The notes: generated from the sequence alone by a model not told the origin. 64,000 bases of DNA from Euborellia annulipes (GCA_023213315.1 JAKCPI010004386.1:62001-126000), one strand, 5' to 3'; shown: positions 1-11,200, counted from the stretch's first letter. Program-made: numbers and translations.

Positions 1-188
1 TTAATTCAAAATTTTAGAAAAGTTTGAGTGTCATGATAGTAGGCCTATTCTATTCTGGCACAAATATTTTTGTCTAATCGAGCCCTTTGAGGGGCGAAGG
101 GAAGGGGTGAATATAGAAGAGAAAAACCTTCTTCGTAACAGGACTAGAAGAAATAGTACGGTCATTTTTGAAATACCCTGAGTGTGAA

Positions 189-409
189 CATGGGCGTAGC
201 CTTGTTAGGGGGGGCGACCACTGGTTAGGAGGACGGAGGGGGGGGGGTTTGCAATTAATATATACATAGATTATTAATTATTTATTATTATTTATTATTT
301 TCTTTATATAAGCTCATGTAAAACAATGGGAAAAAAATATAGATAGAAAATTTTCAGTACAAGCCAGAGGGCATTAGCATTTGCCCCCCCCCCCCCCGCT
401 GCGCCCATG
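189..409. mobile_element. hAT-type MITE
   Basis: Ends are inverted repeats (CATGGGCGTAGC at the left, its near-complement at the right), flanked by an exact 8-bp duplication AGTGTGAA at 181-188 and 410-417. An 8-bp duplication with CA..TG ends is the hAT signature. The 221-bp interior holds a G run, an AT-rich core and a C run, with no coding capacity. The termini match the element at 61936-62080. Confidence 0.85.
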
Positions 410-417
410 AGTGTGAA

Positions 418-1405
418 TATCAAAATTTTTAATAAACCTATAACCTAGTGTTTTTTAATTTTTTTATGTTGATATAATTCGAAATAGTATAGAAAATTTA
501 ATTTTCGATTTTATTTTATTTTAAACCAAAATATTTATTTAATTTTAATAAAAATGAAAATTACTAAAATTATTAAATTTTACGAGATATAATTATTACA
601 AAAGTGTTACATTGAATTTAAACATAAATAAAAAAATCATCAATAAAATATGATAATAATAATAATACGCTATGAATAATGAAAAATTGTTTAATTAAGT
701 TTTATATTAGATGGAGGGGGGTTCGATAGGGTGGAGGGGGTGGGGGTGGGGAATACGACCCTATTAGTTATAAACAGTATATTGTTCATAAAAATTAAAA
801 TGTAAATTAGTTTTCCTTTTTTTTTTTTTTAAGCTAAATTACTGTATAAAACCAATATTTGTTTTATTTTCCATGTATGTGTGTGTGTTTAAAAATTGCT
901 TCTCGTTATTTATTTTTTAATTTTATTTTATTCCATTTCCTCTCTCGATCGTAATTTTTTTTTTTTTTTTTTTTTAGTCACAATCAATTTGTCCAATTAT
1001 TAAAAACCTGTGTTCAACAGTCTTGTATGATCAAGGGTCATATATTTCAAAAGCCAATCATACCAAAATGGGAATTGTTATATAACGTATGTATGTGTGT
1101 GTGGGTGGGTGACCAAAAAAAAAAAAAAAACTTCAACACTTTGGGAATAAATTCAGTCGATAAACAATAATTAAAGCAATTTTTTTTTTTTTTTTGCGCA
1201 CAGGATTTGATAGAGGGCGTGTGTGTGGGGGGTAGATGGTTTTGAATGGAAAAGCCATTATCTCACCCCCGCATGTGTGTGTGTGTATCGATGAGGGGAT
1301 GATAACATGGTGATTAATGTCCAGTACTGGCAACATTAACATGACAACGGGGGGTGGTTTGCTCTCCCTGTCTTTTGTGTCAAGAGCTTTCGTCAGGTTC
1401 TGCTG
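418..1405. other. AT-rich non-coding stretch
   Basis: No gene is seen. It holds an AAT triplet run near 652-666, T runs near 816-831 and 956-975, short GT runs near 1090 and 1275, an A run near 1117 and scattered G runs. The short open frames here are products of low complexity. Confidence 0.6.
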
Positions 1406-1430
1406 CTGACGATGTCATAACAGAAACGTC
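1406..1430 (+). ncRNA. hammerhead-like core, very short
   Basis: CTGACGA is followed by a 3-bp stem (TGT/ACA, loop CATA) and then GAAACGTC. This matches a hammerhead core order: CUGANGA, stem II, GAAA, minimal stem III, GUC cleavage triplet. Stem I is not convincing because a T run follows. It may be a decayed Penelope-type copy or chance. Confidence 0.35.
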
Positions 1431-1860
1431 GTTTTTTTTTTTTTTTAGAAAAAAAAAATTTACATTTATATGAGTTTAATTAAATTTATTGTTGTCTTTT
1501 TTTGTTTTTTAACACAAACACACATACATACACCTGCTGTTTTTGTTGTGGTCAGTCAGAATTACTTAAATAATACATACACCCATTTGATTAATAAGGG
1601 GCTTGTTAAATGACTTCATTCTTTCTACCCCTTTATTACACACTCACTAGTTATTAACGATGAACATTTAATTATATTCTTTTTTTTTTTATTTAAATAG
1701 AAAAATGTGAAATTGTCTATTATTTAAGAGGAAAAATTTTTAAATATCTTAACTATGTCAGTCAAAATAAAAAAAAATAAAGAAAATTTAATTATATAAC
1801 AATTTTTATTATTTTTCATTTGAGAGATTTAATTATTTCATTAATAAAATTAATTTTTTA
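1431..1860. other. AT-rich non-coding stretch
   Basis: No gene or recognisable repeat is seen beyond homopolymer runs and a short CA-rich piece near 1513-1530. Confidence 0.55.
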
Positions 1861-2130
1861 AAAGGAGAGAGAACACAGTGCTTTCCGATGGGAAAATTCA
1901 AGATTTGGGAACCCTTAAATACCCCTAATTTGACTTACTGAAGTTTAAAACCATCCCCATGAAAATCCGTCCAGTAGTTTCGGAGTCTATCTATGCGTTA
2001 CAAACAGACAGAGAGAATTTGTCTTTTAGAAAATAGTAAAAGTAATAAAATAGAATATATAAAAATTGAATAATTAAATCTCACAATTATTATTCTATAA
2101 TTAATCATATATATTAAATTTCAATTTTTG
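1861..2130 (-). mobile_element. Helitron-like repeat, 5' part
   Basis: It carries two modules that recur together through the window. One is ATCCGTCCAGTAGTTTCGGA (1975-1985 onward) and the other is AATCTCACAATTATTATTC (2077-2095), both in minus orientation here. In complete copies these lie near the 5' end of an element that finishes in hairpin plus CTAG. No 3' terminus is seen at this copy. Confidence 0.5.
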
Positions 2131-2597
2131 AATTTGTCATTTATATAGATAGAAATTTATTCGATAATAAATATTTGTTTTATTTGAGGGAAAAGACTTA
2201 AATTACGGCATAAAAACCCTCAATAGCCTACAAAAAAAAAAAAAAAAACATTCGCCGGTTGTTTACCCCTGGTCATCGTGCACGCAGACCCGCCCCCCCC
2301 CCACCCAGTACCGGTATCTAGCGTAAATTACCATCAACCCAGTTCCAATTTTGGGATTGAGAGGCCCTTCACCTCTCTACTCCCCAAAAATCAGTCCCTC
2401 TCGGGACTGGTCAAGCGCTATTTCATTCCAGACTTCTCCATCTCGATATTATATTACAATTTAAATTTAAATAAATAAAAATTAAATTAAATTTATTGCG
2501 GGATTTAAAAACATTTTCTTTTTTTTTTTTCATTTGACTAAACAATTATTTTTCTCTTTCGGCTACTGTGGTCCTATTTAAAGTAGATTTTGATAAT
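2131..2597. other. non-coding stretch
   Basis: AT-rich, with a C run at 2291-2300 and an A run near 2230. The open frame at 2278-2478 has no recognisable protein character. Nothing else is seen. Confidence 0.5.
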
Positions 2598-2605
2598 ATA
2601 CCTAC

Positions 2606-2814
2606 CAAGGGCGGATACAAGGGGGGGGGGGGGTAAAGGGGATAATTACCCCCCCCCCGAGATTATGAAAAAAATACTTTTTTTCCTCAAAAAAAAAAAT
2701 TATTTTTAATGTAAAATTTTAAAAATTAATTCTTAAAAATAGTGTCCTGTGCGACCAGTCACGCCAGATTACCCCCTCCCTTCCCGCCGAGAAACACCTC
2801 TGGATCCGTCCTTG
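2606..2814 (-). mobile_element. hAT-type MITE with half of the F hairpin
   Basis: Inverted ends (CAAGGGCGGATACA / GGATCCGTCCTTG) are flanked by the exact 8-bp duplication ATACCTAC at 2598-2605 and 2815-2822. The interior (2740-2780) contains one arm of the hairpin otherwise typical of family F, related to TCTGGTGTGACTGG. Related copies lie at 19691-19954 and 20887-21095. Confidence 0.85.
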
Positions 2815-2821
2815 ATACCTA

Positions 2822-3125
2822 CCCAGAGAGCACGGAATATTGCAGCAATATTGCTGCATTATTACTGCAATGTTGCAAAAAGGCGGACATATGAATATTG
2901 CAGCAATGTTGCTGCAATATTCCTAAGCCCGCCTAGCTTGGAATATTGCCACTGCAATATTGCAGGAATGTTGCAAGAATATTTTTCAAGATTTGCAATA
3001 TTGGCAATTTATGTAAGATTCTCGATATTTCTGCAATGTTGCTGCAATATTCCTGCAATATTGGCAATTTATACAAGATTCGCGATATTTCTACAATATT
3101 GCAGCAATATCCCAAGCTGTCTGGG
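2822..3125. mobile_element. MITE rich in GCAATATTGC motifs, TA target
   Basis: Ends CCCAGAGAGC and GCTGTCTGGG form a short inverted repeat flanked by TA. The interior is a quasi-tandem series of GCAATATTGCAGCAATATT-like palindromes. The same termini and motif recur at 45231-45440. TA flanks suggest Tc1/mariner-like mobilisation, but no transposase is present. A hAT element was inserted directly against its left end. Confidence 0.6.
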
Positions 3126-3127
3126 TA

Positions 3128-3959
3128 TGGTTACCAAAGGGAACAAATTTGTTAAATTTTATTTAAATATCAATATATTAATTCAAATATTTCCGGCGTA
3201 TGTTCAACAGTCTTATTTGTTGATGGCCACCTATCCTCTCAATAAATTTTTTTATTAACATACCCAGTATATAATTGAAATATCAATATTTATTTTTAAA
3301 GTCGTTCTTTATATTTTAATATTCTTTTGTTTTTTTTCAACTTTTAACATTTATAATAGAGTTAGACATAATGGACACGAACGAATCCCATTTCCATATG
3401 ATGATAGATTAAATAAATAAATGGTAATAGAAAGGGATTAATATAATTTGAGTCCCCCCCCCCGTCCGTTCCTTCCGACCCTGTCTGTCTGTCTGTCTGT
3501 GTGTGTGTGTGTGGCTGTGTGCTGATTGGAGTTTGCACACTCTGGTTGGTTGCTTGATTTGCTCCTTGTGGTGTTCTCTACAGCTTCCATTTATCACATG
3601 TCGCTCTGGATGATGGCCTCCGACGACGGAAGGGTCCGAAGGGACCTGTCTGTATCTGAAGGGAGGGAGGACATCAAATAGGGTTCATTGGGTGGGATAG
3701 GGGAGTGGGGGGTGGGGTGGGGGTCAAATTTCAACCAAGAACTTGTTATACCAAAAAACCATCACCTTCTGCCGCCGTTTTTTATTCAATAAAAACAAGT
3801 GTTCTTTCTTGAAATTAGATTTATTGCTATAATATTTTGTAGAGGTGGTTTTATTAAAAAAAAAATGCGATTGGCCGCCAAATGTTGGCCGTGCAGTTAG
3901 TTGTTTACCTTCTTTAATGGATAATTAAATTTTTTCATTTTTTATTTTTAGGACACCCT
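3128..3959. other. non-coding stretch with CTGT/GT microsatellite
   Basis: AT-rich. A CTGT repeat passing into a GT repeat lies at 3480-3512. The GC-richer patch at 3600-3725 is not recognised and holds no convincing reading frame. Confidence 0.55.
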
Positions 3960-4100
3960 AAATGGTTTTCTAAAAAAAAAAAACTAGGTCATGTAAAATT
4001 TTTTACATTTTCCCATGAAAATTCGTCAAGTACTTTCAGAGCTAATGAAAAATTAAAATTAAATCCCACAATCACTTGAAATTTTAATTTATATGGTTAG
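3960..4100 (-). mobile_element. Helitron-like fragment
   Basis: Holds a minus-strand copy of the ATTCGTCAAGTACTTTCAGA module and the AAATCCCACAATCACT module. Both ends are decayed. Confidence 0.4.
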
Positions 4101-4479
4101 AAAGTGACAACCCGAGTTGGCAAGTTTTATCATGCCGAGTATAATACATGGATATAACTAAGCAGATGTAAAAAACTGTAAAAAAAAAAAATCAACTCTC
4201 TGGAAAAACAAGATAAAAGATAAATGAATTTTATTTTTTGAATTTTCATTTCTCGTCCGATTTGAGCATGCGCATCTGAGTTTTATACATTCACTATAGT
4301 TTTATACAGTTTTATCCGCGATTTTTGTATAAAACTACAAAATCATGTATAAAACCCCACTCTGGGGACAACTAGGAATAGGGCACGCCAAAGACACTCT
4401 AGATTAATTTCTAAATACATAAAAAAATAAACAGAAATTTAACATCTAAATTAAATTAAAATTAAAATTCCTCTTGAAA
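4101..4479. other. AT-rich stretch with a small hairpin
   Basis: AGTTTTATACAG near 4299 and TGTATAAAACT near 4326 form a short hairpin around GTTTTATCCGCG. Nothing else is recognised. Confidence 0.4.
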
Positions 4480-4665
4480 CTTAAGTTTTTGATAAATATT
4501 ATCATAATATTAGATCTATTAATTTTTTATCATTAACATTGAAAAAAAAGCCCATAAAAATCCCTCAAGTAGTTTCAGAGCACGAGTGTAAAATTAAAAT
4601 AATTATAAGAAAAAAAAATTAAATCTCACAAATATTATTCTATAATTATTTAAATATAGACCAAA
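4480..4665 (-). mobile_element. Helitron-like fragment
   Basis: Minus-orientation modules ATCCCTCAAGTAGTTTCAGA (about 4560) and AATCTCACAAATATTATTC (about 4620). No termini are visible. Confidence 0.45.
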
Positions 4666-4734
4666 TTTATTTGTGATGCTCATTAAAATTTTTTTTTATA
4701 TTGATATTTATTTAATTAATGAATTAGAGAATTG

Positions 4735-4889
4735 TGTGATTTTGAATCTCCGAAACTACTTGACGGATTAAGTATTCAATGTTAAGAAATTTCGAAATTT
4801 GAAATTAATTAAAATTTTAATTAAAACGGAATATATTGGGCTGGAAAATTAAGAGAAATCAAATTTATAAAAGAGAGTTGTGCAGCTAG
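4735..4889 (+). mobile_element. Helitron-like copy with CTAG end
   Basis: Begins with the CGAAACTACTTGACGGATT module and ends GTGCAGCTAG just before T (CTAG at 4886-4889). A CTRR end before T is what Helitrons show. The terminal hairpin is weak here, so the class call is tentative. Confidence 0.45.
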
Positions 4890-5607
4890 TTTTCTTTAAA
4901 CCTCAAGATTAATAAAAGTTATGATTAATTCACAAAAAAAAAAAATCTCAATTGACATTTCCACTTTATTTTTATGTAATTCTATTTGATCCCCATACGC
5001 AGATATTAAATTAATGATTAGAATGGATGTTATTTTGAAGAGCTCTCTCTGAGAGGGAGAGGGAGAGGGGTGGGGGGAGGGGGGAGGGGGGAGAAAAAGG
5101 GCTGCCAAATGGCAAATAAGCTCAACCCTATTTGAAAAGGGTCTCGCCCTCTCTCTTTCTTTCTTTCGTTTGCAAAATAATTCTCTTTCTCTTTGTAACC
5201 ACCGAAATTGCATCAAATTATTTTTTGATATTCATACCCGACTAGTTGCACAACTCGCTTTCGCGTGGATTGCGAATTATTTAAAAAGAGAATTTCTATT
5301 AAAAAAATAAAACCTAACTTCTTAAAAATTGAAAAAAAAGCCCATAAAAATCCGTCAAGTAGTTTCGGAGAATTAAAATATTGATAATTAATCAATTCTC
5401 TAATTAATGATTAAAATAAATGCCAATAAAAAAATTAATATTATTAATAATAATATTTAATAATTAAATTATTTATTTTTTTTTAATTAGATCTATTTGC
5501 GAATTTCAGTCATTGTTGAAATTAATTGAAAATTTTAATATATAATTTGATATTTATTATACGACATCTCTATTGATTTGATAGACTGAATGGAAAAAAA
5601 AAATTTT
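4890..5607. other. non-coding stretch with purine tract
   Basis: A GA/GGGA purine tract lies at 5049-5097. A small minus-strand Helitron-like module (ATCCGTCAAGTAGTTTCGGA) lies at 5350-5370. No gene is seen. Confidence 0.5.
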
Positions 5608-6420
5608 AAATTATATATTTTGATTAAATATAGAATAATAATTATGAGATTCAATTTCAACTTGTCCTTTTTTTATACATATAAACTCGGAAACTACTTG
5701 ACGGATTTTTATGGGGTTTTTTGCAACTATTCCTAATTTACACAGTGCTTGGTTTAAAAAATTTACCCAAATCTCCTCAGGAATCGAAACGGCACAAAGA
5801 TGAAACTTTTCGATGTACAAGTTTTTCTCAGGAACCTCTCTACTTTGTAAATTGTAAGTTATTGTATTAAGAAATTTATCAGGGTAAGGGGTGCAGGTTT
5901 AATTTAATTACTTCGGTTTGAATAATATGAAACAGAAACTTTGTTTTATTTATTAATTTTTTTTAGAAATATTATTCCTTGATTTTAAAACCACACCCTT
6001 ACAATTTTCTACATTTATAAATAAAAAATAAATAAAAAAAAGTTTCGGTTACATATTATTCAAACCGAAGTAATTAAATTAAACCAACACTATCCCTCGT
6101 AAAATTTGCTATACAATACACCTATCTGTCAATTTAGAAAGTAGAGAGATTCTTGTAAATCGCAAAGTTTACTTGTGCCGTTTCGAGAAGATTTGGTTAA
6201 TTTTTTAAACCATGTAAAAGCGTAGAAAAAGAACCGTGTAAATAAGGAATAGATGTATATTGAAAAAAAAACCCATAAAAATCCGTCAATTAGTTTCTGA
6301 GTTTATAAGTTTACGAGAAATTTGGTTTATTTTAATTATTTCGAATCAAGAATAAGCTAATTAAAAATTGAAAGAATTAAATCTCATAAATATTATTCTA
6401 TAATTAAAAAATATATATAT
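5608..6420. repeat. large imperfect palindrome, about 800 bp
   Basis: The left arm (5608 to about 5985) is the imperfect reverse complement of the right arm (about 6010-6420). Landmarks pair in mirror order: TAGAATAATAATTATGAG with its complement near 6400, AACTACTTGACGGATTTTTA with its complement near 6280, CGGCACAAAGATGAAACTTT against 6160-6185, and TTCGGTTTGAATAATATG against 6045-6075. Both arms are Helitron-like repeat, so this may be two copies head to head or a foldback element. Confidence 0.75.
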
Positions 6421-7034
6421 ATATAATTATTAAATGTTATAAAAAAAAATGTAATAAAGTAAAAATCTTTTTTACGTTTATCCAAAAAAAAAAAAAACCA
6501 AGTTCGTGTCCCGATACAGCCCAAAAAAATAAAAAAATTTTATTTATTATTATTACAATTTCAAAAGAATAAATAAAACCCCTTTCAGTTTATTTTCACT
6601 CATCCATCTTCCATCCATATTTTATTTAAATCAAGAGAGAATTCAAAGAGTAAACAAAATTAAGTTATTTATTTATTTATTCCGACACTTGAACGTATTT
6701 TTTTTTTTTTCTTCTTCCTTTACTGCTTAGATTTTGAGGAGATTATTTATTTATTTTGGATAATTTCATTTATAAAAGAAAACTCTCCACAAACATTAAT
6801 CATTTTCCTAACTAATGACCTTAAGACGTTATTATTATTATTGTTAATATTAATGTTTGATATTTGATGAATTTGTTATTTTTTTTTTGTAAAAAAAAAA
6901 AAAATGAAAAATAATAATAATAATTAATTGTTTTAACGCATATCAGATAAATTAAATTTAAAAAAACTGGTGTGACTGGTATTAATAATTGTTTTATTAG
7001 CTAGATATATAATATATAGTATATCGACGGTCTC
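6421..7034. other. AT-rich non-coding stretch
   Basis: Long A and T runs and short ATT runs near 6830. No gene or recognised repeat. Confidence 0.55.
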
Positions 7035-7243
7035 AGTAGAAAAGTGTCTAACTCAACTTTTTTTCGAAAATCATTTTTTTGTATTTTCTGTTGAAAAATA
7101 TCATTCTCCTTATGCCCTGAACTGGGTAAGAGCGTAATTCAAATTTTTCAGTTCGAAAAGTGTTTAACAGTGGCTCTAACAGTGACAATGAAATGTTTTT
7201 TTGGCCCTGAAAAATAAACAAAAATGGAGTTAGACACTTTACT
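7035..7243. mobile_element. possible small MITE
   Basis: AGTGTCTAACTCAAC near 7042 and GGAGTTAGACACTTTAC near 7225 are inverted. The interior is not recognised and no clear target duplication could be fixed. Confidence 0.4.
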
Positions 7244-7315
7244 AATTAGAACGTCGTTATGTATAATTGCAAAAATTCCGCCTATTTGTCCGTCTGTCAA
7301 GAAGTCCCCTACAGT

Positions 7316-7591
7316 CAGGGGCGTATATATGGGGTGGGGCCGAGGGGGCCCGGGCCCCCCCCCCCCCCGAAATTTCCCAAACACATATACATATATAGGG
7401 ATATACAGACATCAGCGCAACAAATTTTCCCGCAGGGTGGAAAACTTTGATTTCGCAAAAGAAAAAATGTTTCGCAAAAAATTTCGTGTGGAAAAAAATT
7501 TAGTTTCTTAAAAAAAAAAATTTTCCGCAGAAAAATTTTTGAGTTCAAGCCCCCCCCCCCCCCCGAAAAAAAATTTCAATATACGCCCCTG
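7316..7591. mobile_element. hAT-type MITE
   Basis: Termini CAGGGGCGTATAT and ATATACGCCCCTG are exact inverted repeats. The flanking 8-bp duplication CCTACAGT is perfect (7308-7315 and 7592-7599). The interior has C runs and degenerate AAATTTTCCGC-type motifs, with no transposase. Reading frames through it are not genes. Confidence 0.92.
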
Positions 7592-7704
7592 CCTACAGTA
7601 TTAAACATTTTCAAGGGATATTCTTTAACTAGTATAGTAAGTCTGTTCCACAATCTGTTTATGATTTTGACATTCGGGTATATGAAAAATTCATATACTA
7701 GTTT

Positions 7705-8392
7705 AAAAAATCTGGTGTGACAGCACACAACTTTCTCTTACCTTCGGTAATCGAAAGTTGTGTTCTGTGCTTGTCACACCAGATTTTTTGTGTCGAAATA
7801 TATTTAGTTTCCGCCAATATATTAGAAATTTAAGATGTCAAAATTATAAACATGGCAAAATATTTATATTTTGTTACCATGGCAACCATTTCTCCTATCT
7901 TCCCTATGAAATACAAGAGTAAAGTGTGCTTCAAACAATTTTGAGGGCAAAACGAGAATATACATTTGAAAGAGCATCTAAAAAATAATTGATTTTTGAA
8001 TTTTAATCAAAATCGTTAGAGCGAATTTTGAGAAAATCGAAAAAAACTGAAAAAGTACATCAGTAAAGTACTAGTACTCTTTGGCCGATTTTGATTAAAA
8101 GCTTATTTTTCCGGTCCCGGGAGGTATTTAACTTAAATATAAAATTTCATCCTCCTTGCTCAATTCCTTCATGCTTAAAATTGAACACACACACACCCAC
8201 CCACCCACCCACCCACCCACCCACACACACACAGACAGACCATGTCGCGAAAACCACTTTTTGGATTCAGGGGACCTCAAAACGTGAAGATCCATCAAAA
8301 TCTCGACATCGAATTTTTGACATGAATCCAATACTTTCTCTCTATATATATATTACATATATACATAGGTAAGAAAAGTAAAAAATCGTCCC
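7705..8392 (+). mobile_element. family F repeat, copy 1 (hairpin plus body)
   Basis: Starts with a near-perfect hairpin (7705-7788): AAAAATCTGGTGTGACAGC pairs with its complement ending in ACACCAGATTTTT around a loop near TTACCTTCGGTAA. A body of about 600 bp follows with fixed landmarks: TTACCATGGCAACCATT, a CAGTAAAGTACTAGTACTCT motif, a CACA/CCCA microsatellite (8186-8233), and the end TACATAGGTAAGAAAAGTA. It is about 90 percent like the copy at 10235-10990. No coding capacity. Confidence 0.8.
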
Positions 8393-8644
8393 TCGAGAGG
8401 TTTGAACTCGAGCTCTTGGTTTCTTTGCTTCATGTATGAATTTGTTCGACGCCTTTACCATCACGGTTTAAACCCCCCTCCCCCCTCCCCCTATGCGCTC
8501 CAAAATGGTAATTTCGAAATTTTTGCACTCTTGGAAAAACTTTCCCAAATCCTCAAATGGGAAGGCTCAAAAAAGCCCATATGAAAGCATGTGGGTTCAA
8601 TTCCTCCAATTAATTCTAATAATAAAATCTCTCAAATGAAAAAA

Positions 8645-8955
8645 AAAAAGGTTGAAATTTTACATTTAAGTTAGAGACCCCCCTGGGATGTGAAACGAAG
8701 CTTTTGAATAAATCAATTATTTTTTAGAAACTCTTTAAAATCTATATTCTCATTTCGCTCTCAAAATTGTTTGAAGCACACTTTACTCATAGGGAAAAAA
8801 TAAAAAAAATGGTAACAAAATATATTTTTATAAATCTTACATCTTGAATTATAATATAATCGGCGGAAATCAAATATATCTCGATACAAAAAAATCTGGT
8901 GGGACAAGCACAGAACTCAACTTTCGATTACCAAAGGTAATCGCAGATTTTTTTT
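8645..8955 (-). mobile_element. family F repeat, truncated, inverted
   Basis: Reverse complement of the first half of family F: GTTTGAAGCACACTTTACTC, then GGCGGAAATCAAATATAT, then half the hairpin (8887-8942). With the copy at 7705 it forms a dispersed inverted pair. Confidence 0.7.
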
Positions 8956-9646
8956 CTGGCTGAATTCCATAAAAAGAATGCAGAAACAAAAAACAAATAA
9001 AATTCAAAAAAAAGCTCATCATAATCAAAAAAAAAAAAATATTTTTTCCCAAGATTATAAAAGAATAAAAGGGAAAATTTCCAATTTGCCACGGCGCCTC
9101 TTTTTATTTATTTATTTATTTATCATTGTAGACATTTTTAAAGTAATGGTGAATTGAACAAAAATTGAAACCCGTTGATGATGTGAAAAAAAGAGGGGGA
9201 AGGAGGGGGAGGGATGCCTACTATTAACAAATTGTGTTGTTGTTGTTAATTAACTCCAATCTCCAATCCCTGTGAGTGTCAATGTGTCTTTCTTGTTTTT
9301 TTGTTTCACTCGGGGATTCAAACAAACATCAGTAGTACGTAGTTGCTTCTCTCTCTCTCTACACATACTTTGACATGTTGACAGAATGACAAATGACTAA
9401 AAGAGAGGAGGGTGACCAAAAGATGATGATTCCATACTCAGGGGTTTGTTGTTGTTATCCAATCCTTTATAATAAAAAAAATTCTCAATTTCTTTCTTTT
9501 TTTTTTTTTTTTTTTTTGAATAACATTGATGGATAGATAGACAAATATATAAAAGATTCATTTACCTGTGTGATATGTTCATAATTAACTGTACGTAAAC
9601 TACAAGACAAAATTTTCTATCTGTAAAAAAATTACATTAGTAAATT
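8956..9646. other. non-coding stretch
   Basis: Simple ATTT repeats near 9105, a TTG run near 9240, a TC run near 9347 and a T run near 9500. No gene is seen. Confidence 0.55.
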
Positions 9647-9822
9647 GCCCTCGGGCTTGGTGTAGTTGGTAGCGCGCCTTCTATACCAAGGGTCGAGGGA
9701 TCCCAGGCAGTCCGATGATTTTATTTAAGCAATTTGGATACCAAATGGCTTAAATATGCCTGGACCCCAATATATATATTTACAAATAACGTTAAATTTA
9801 AAGTCTTAAATGGCCTAAGTTG
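9647..9822 (+). mobile_element. SINE-B copy, 3' truncated
   Basis: The tRNA-derived head has a pol III A box (TGGTGTAGTTGG) and a decayed B box (GGGTCGAGGGATCCC). The body follows with GGATACCAAATGGCTTAAAT and TGGCCTAAGTTGC. It stops where a SINE-A tail begins, so one element landed in or beside the other. Confidence 0.75.
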
Positions 9823-10208
9823 CTATCTCTAACTCCTCCTCAGGCGTTCGTTTCTAGCTGGTGAACTAATCCTTATATTTGGTTCCACCAGGTTCCTTTT
9901 ATCCAACCTCTTCTATGCTATGGAGGATGTCCTACTTTGAGGAGGAACTCCCTCAGCATAGACTCCTTTCGAAGAATGCATCACTAAGAGGGAACTTCTT
10001 TACGTCCCTTTCACAGGACGGGATGTCCCAGCAACTCCCTCTCCTCATAGAGTTGCCTGTGGTGAGATCCAATATTCCAATCCAGTGCCTGCTTTAGGAT
10101 TTTAAATAAATACTTTTATTTAATGAAAAAATCGCGCACGCCCAGGATTTGAACGCGGATCTTCTTTCTAGAGGCCAATATCCTAGCCCTTTACACCAGC
10201 GAGCCCCC
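9823..10208 (-). mobile_element. SINE-A copy, 3' truncated
   Basis: Minus-strand copy of the commonest repeat here. Its tRNA-like head is at the right end: GCTCGC start, A box in the complement of CTTTACACCAGC, B box in the complement of GGATTTGAACG. The body runs left through AGGACGGGATGTCCCAGCAA. The 3' hairpin and AAT tail are missing. Confidence 0.85.
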
Positions 10209-10234
10209 TATAAAATTTATAAAAATAGAAAATT

Positions 10235-10990
10235 TTATTTCCATTTCTTTTATGAAGTATAAGAGTGAAGTGTACTTTAAACAATTTTATCATTTTAAAT
10301 AGCATCTAAAAAAATCTGGTGTGACTGGGCACAGCACACAACTTTCTCTTACCTTCGGTAATCGAAAGTTGTGTTCTGTGCTTGTCACACCAGATTTTTT
10401 GTGTCGACATGTATTTAGTTCCCGACAGTATGGAACATGAATTCAGATGTAAAATTTATAAGTATGGGAAAATATTTATATTTTGTTACCATGGCAACCA
10501 TTTCTCCTATCTTCCCTATGAAATACAAGAGTAAAGTGGTCTTCAGAAGATTTCAATCGCAAAATGAGAATATACATTTGAAAGAGCATCTAAAAAATAA
10601 TTGATTTTTGAATTTTAAAAAAATCGTTGGAGCAAATTTTGAGAAAATCGAAAAAAACTGAAAAAGTACATCAGTAAAGTACTAGTACTCTTTGGCCGAT
10701 TTCGATTAAAAGCTTATTTTTCCGGTCCCGGGGGGTGTTTAACTTAATTATAAAATTTCAACCTCCTAGCTCAATTCCTTCATGCTTAAAATTGAACACA
10801 CACACACCCACCCACCCACCCACCCACCCACACACACACAGACAGACCATGTCGCGAAAACCAGTTTTTTGGATTCAGGGGACCTCAAAACGTGAAGATC
10901 CATCAAAATCTCGACATCGAATTTTTGACATGAATCCAATACTTTCTCTCTATATATATATTACATATATACATAGGTAAGAGAAAGTAA
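10235..10990 (+). mobile_element. family F repeat, copy 3
   Basis: A short piece of F body (10235-10307) runs straight into a full hairpin (10308-10405) and a complete body ending TACATAGGTAAGAGAAAGTA near 10990, including the CACA/CCCA microsatellite (10797-10840). Body followed directly by hairpin suggests F units can lie head to tail. Confidence 0.8.
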
Positions 10991-10991
10991 A

Positions 10992-11132
10992 ATAATAAAT
11001 TTTTAAATTTTAATAAAAATCGTTTGAGAAAATAGAAAAAACAAAAAAAACTGAAAAAGTACATCAGTAAAGTGCTGCTAGTATTCTTTGAGCGATTTGG
11101 TTAAAAAGCCTTGTGTCACGTGCCAGGGTGAA
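10992..11132 (+). mobile_element. family F body fragment
   Basis: Contains TGAAAAAGTACATCAGTAAA and GCGATTTGGTTAAAAAGC and ends GTGTCACGTGCCAGGGTG, that is the middle of an F body. It continues the tandem arrangement of the previous copy and is cut by the Penelope-like element at 11135. Confidence 0.65.
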
Positions 11133-11200
11133 TCATTATTAAGGAGTCAAAAAAAAAAAAATTCAAGACATATCCAGCCAAAATTATTTCTTTTATTTCT

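Noticed and set aside
2822..3125. Regularly spaced GCAATATTGC words looked like a CRISPR-type array
   Set aside because: Spacing is irregular, repeats are palindromic variants, spacers are not unique, and this is a eukaryotic sequence; it is a MITE interior.
9651..9712. tRNA gene on the plus strand
   Set aside because: A and B boxes are present, but the cloverleaf stems do not pair and the same head occurs in five SINE-B copies; it is a SINE head.
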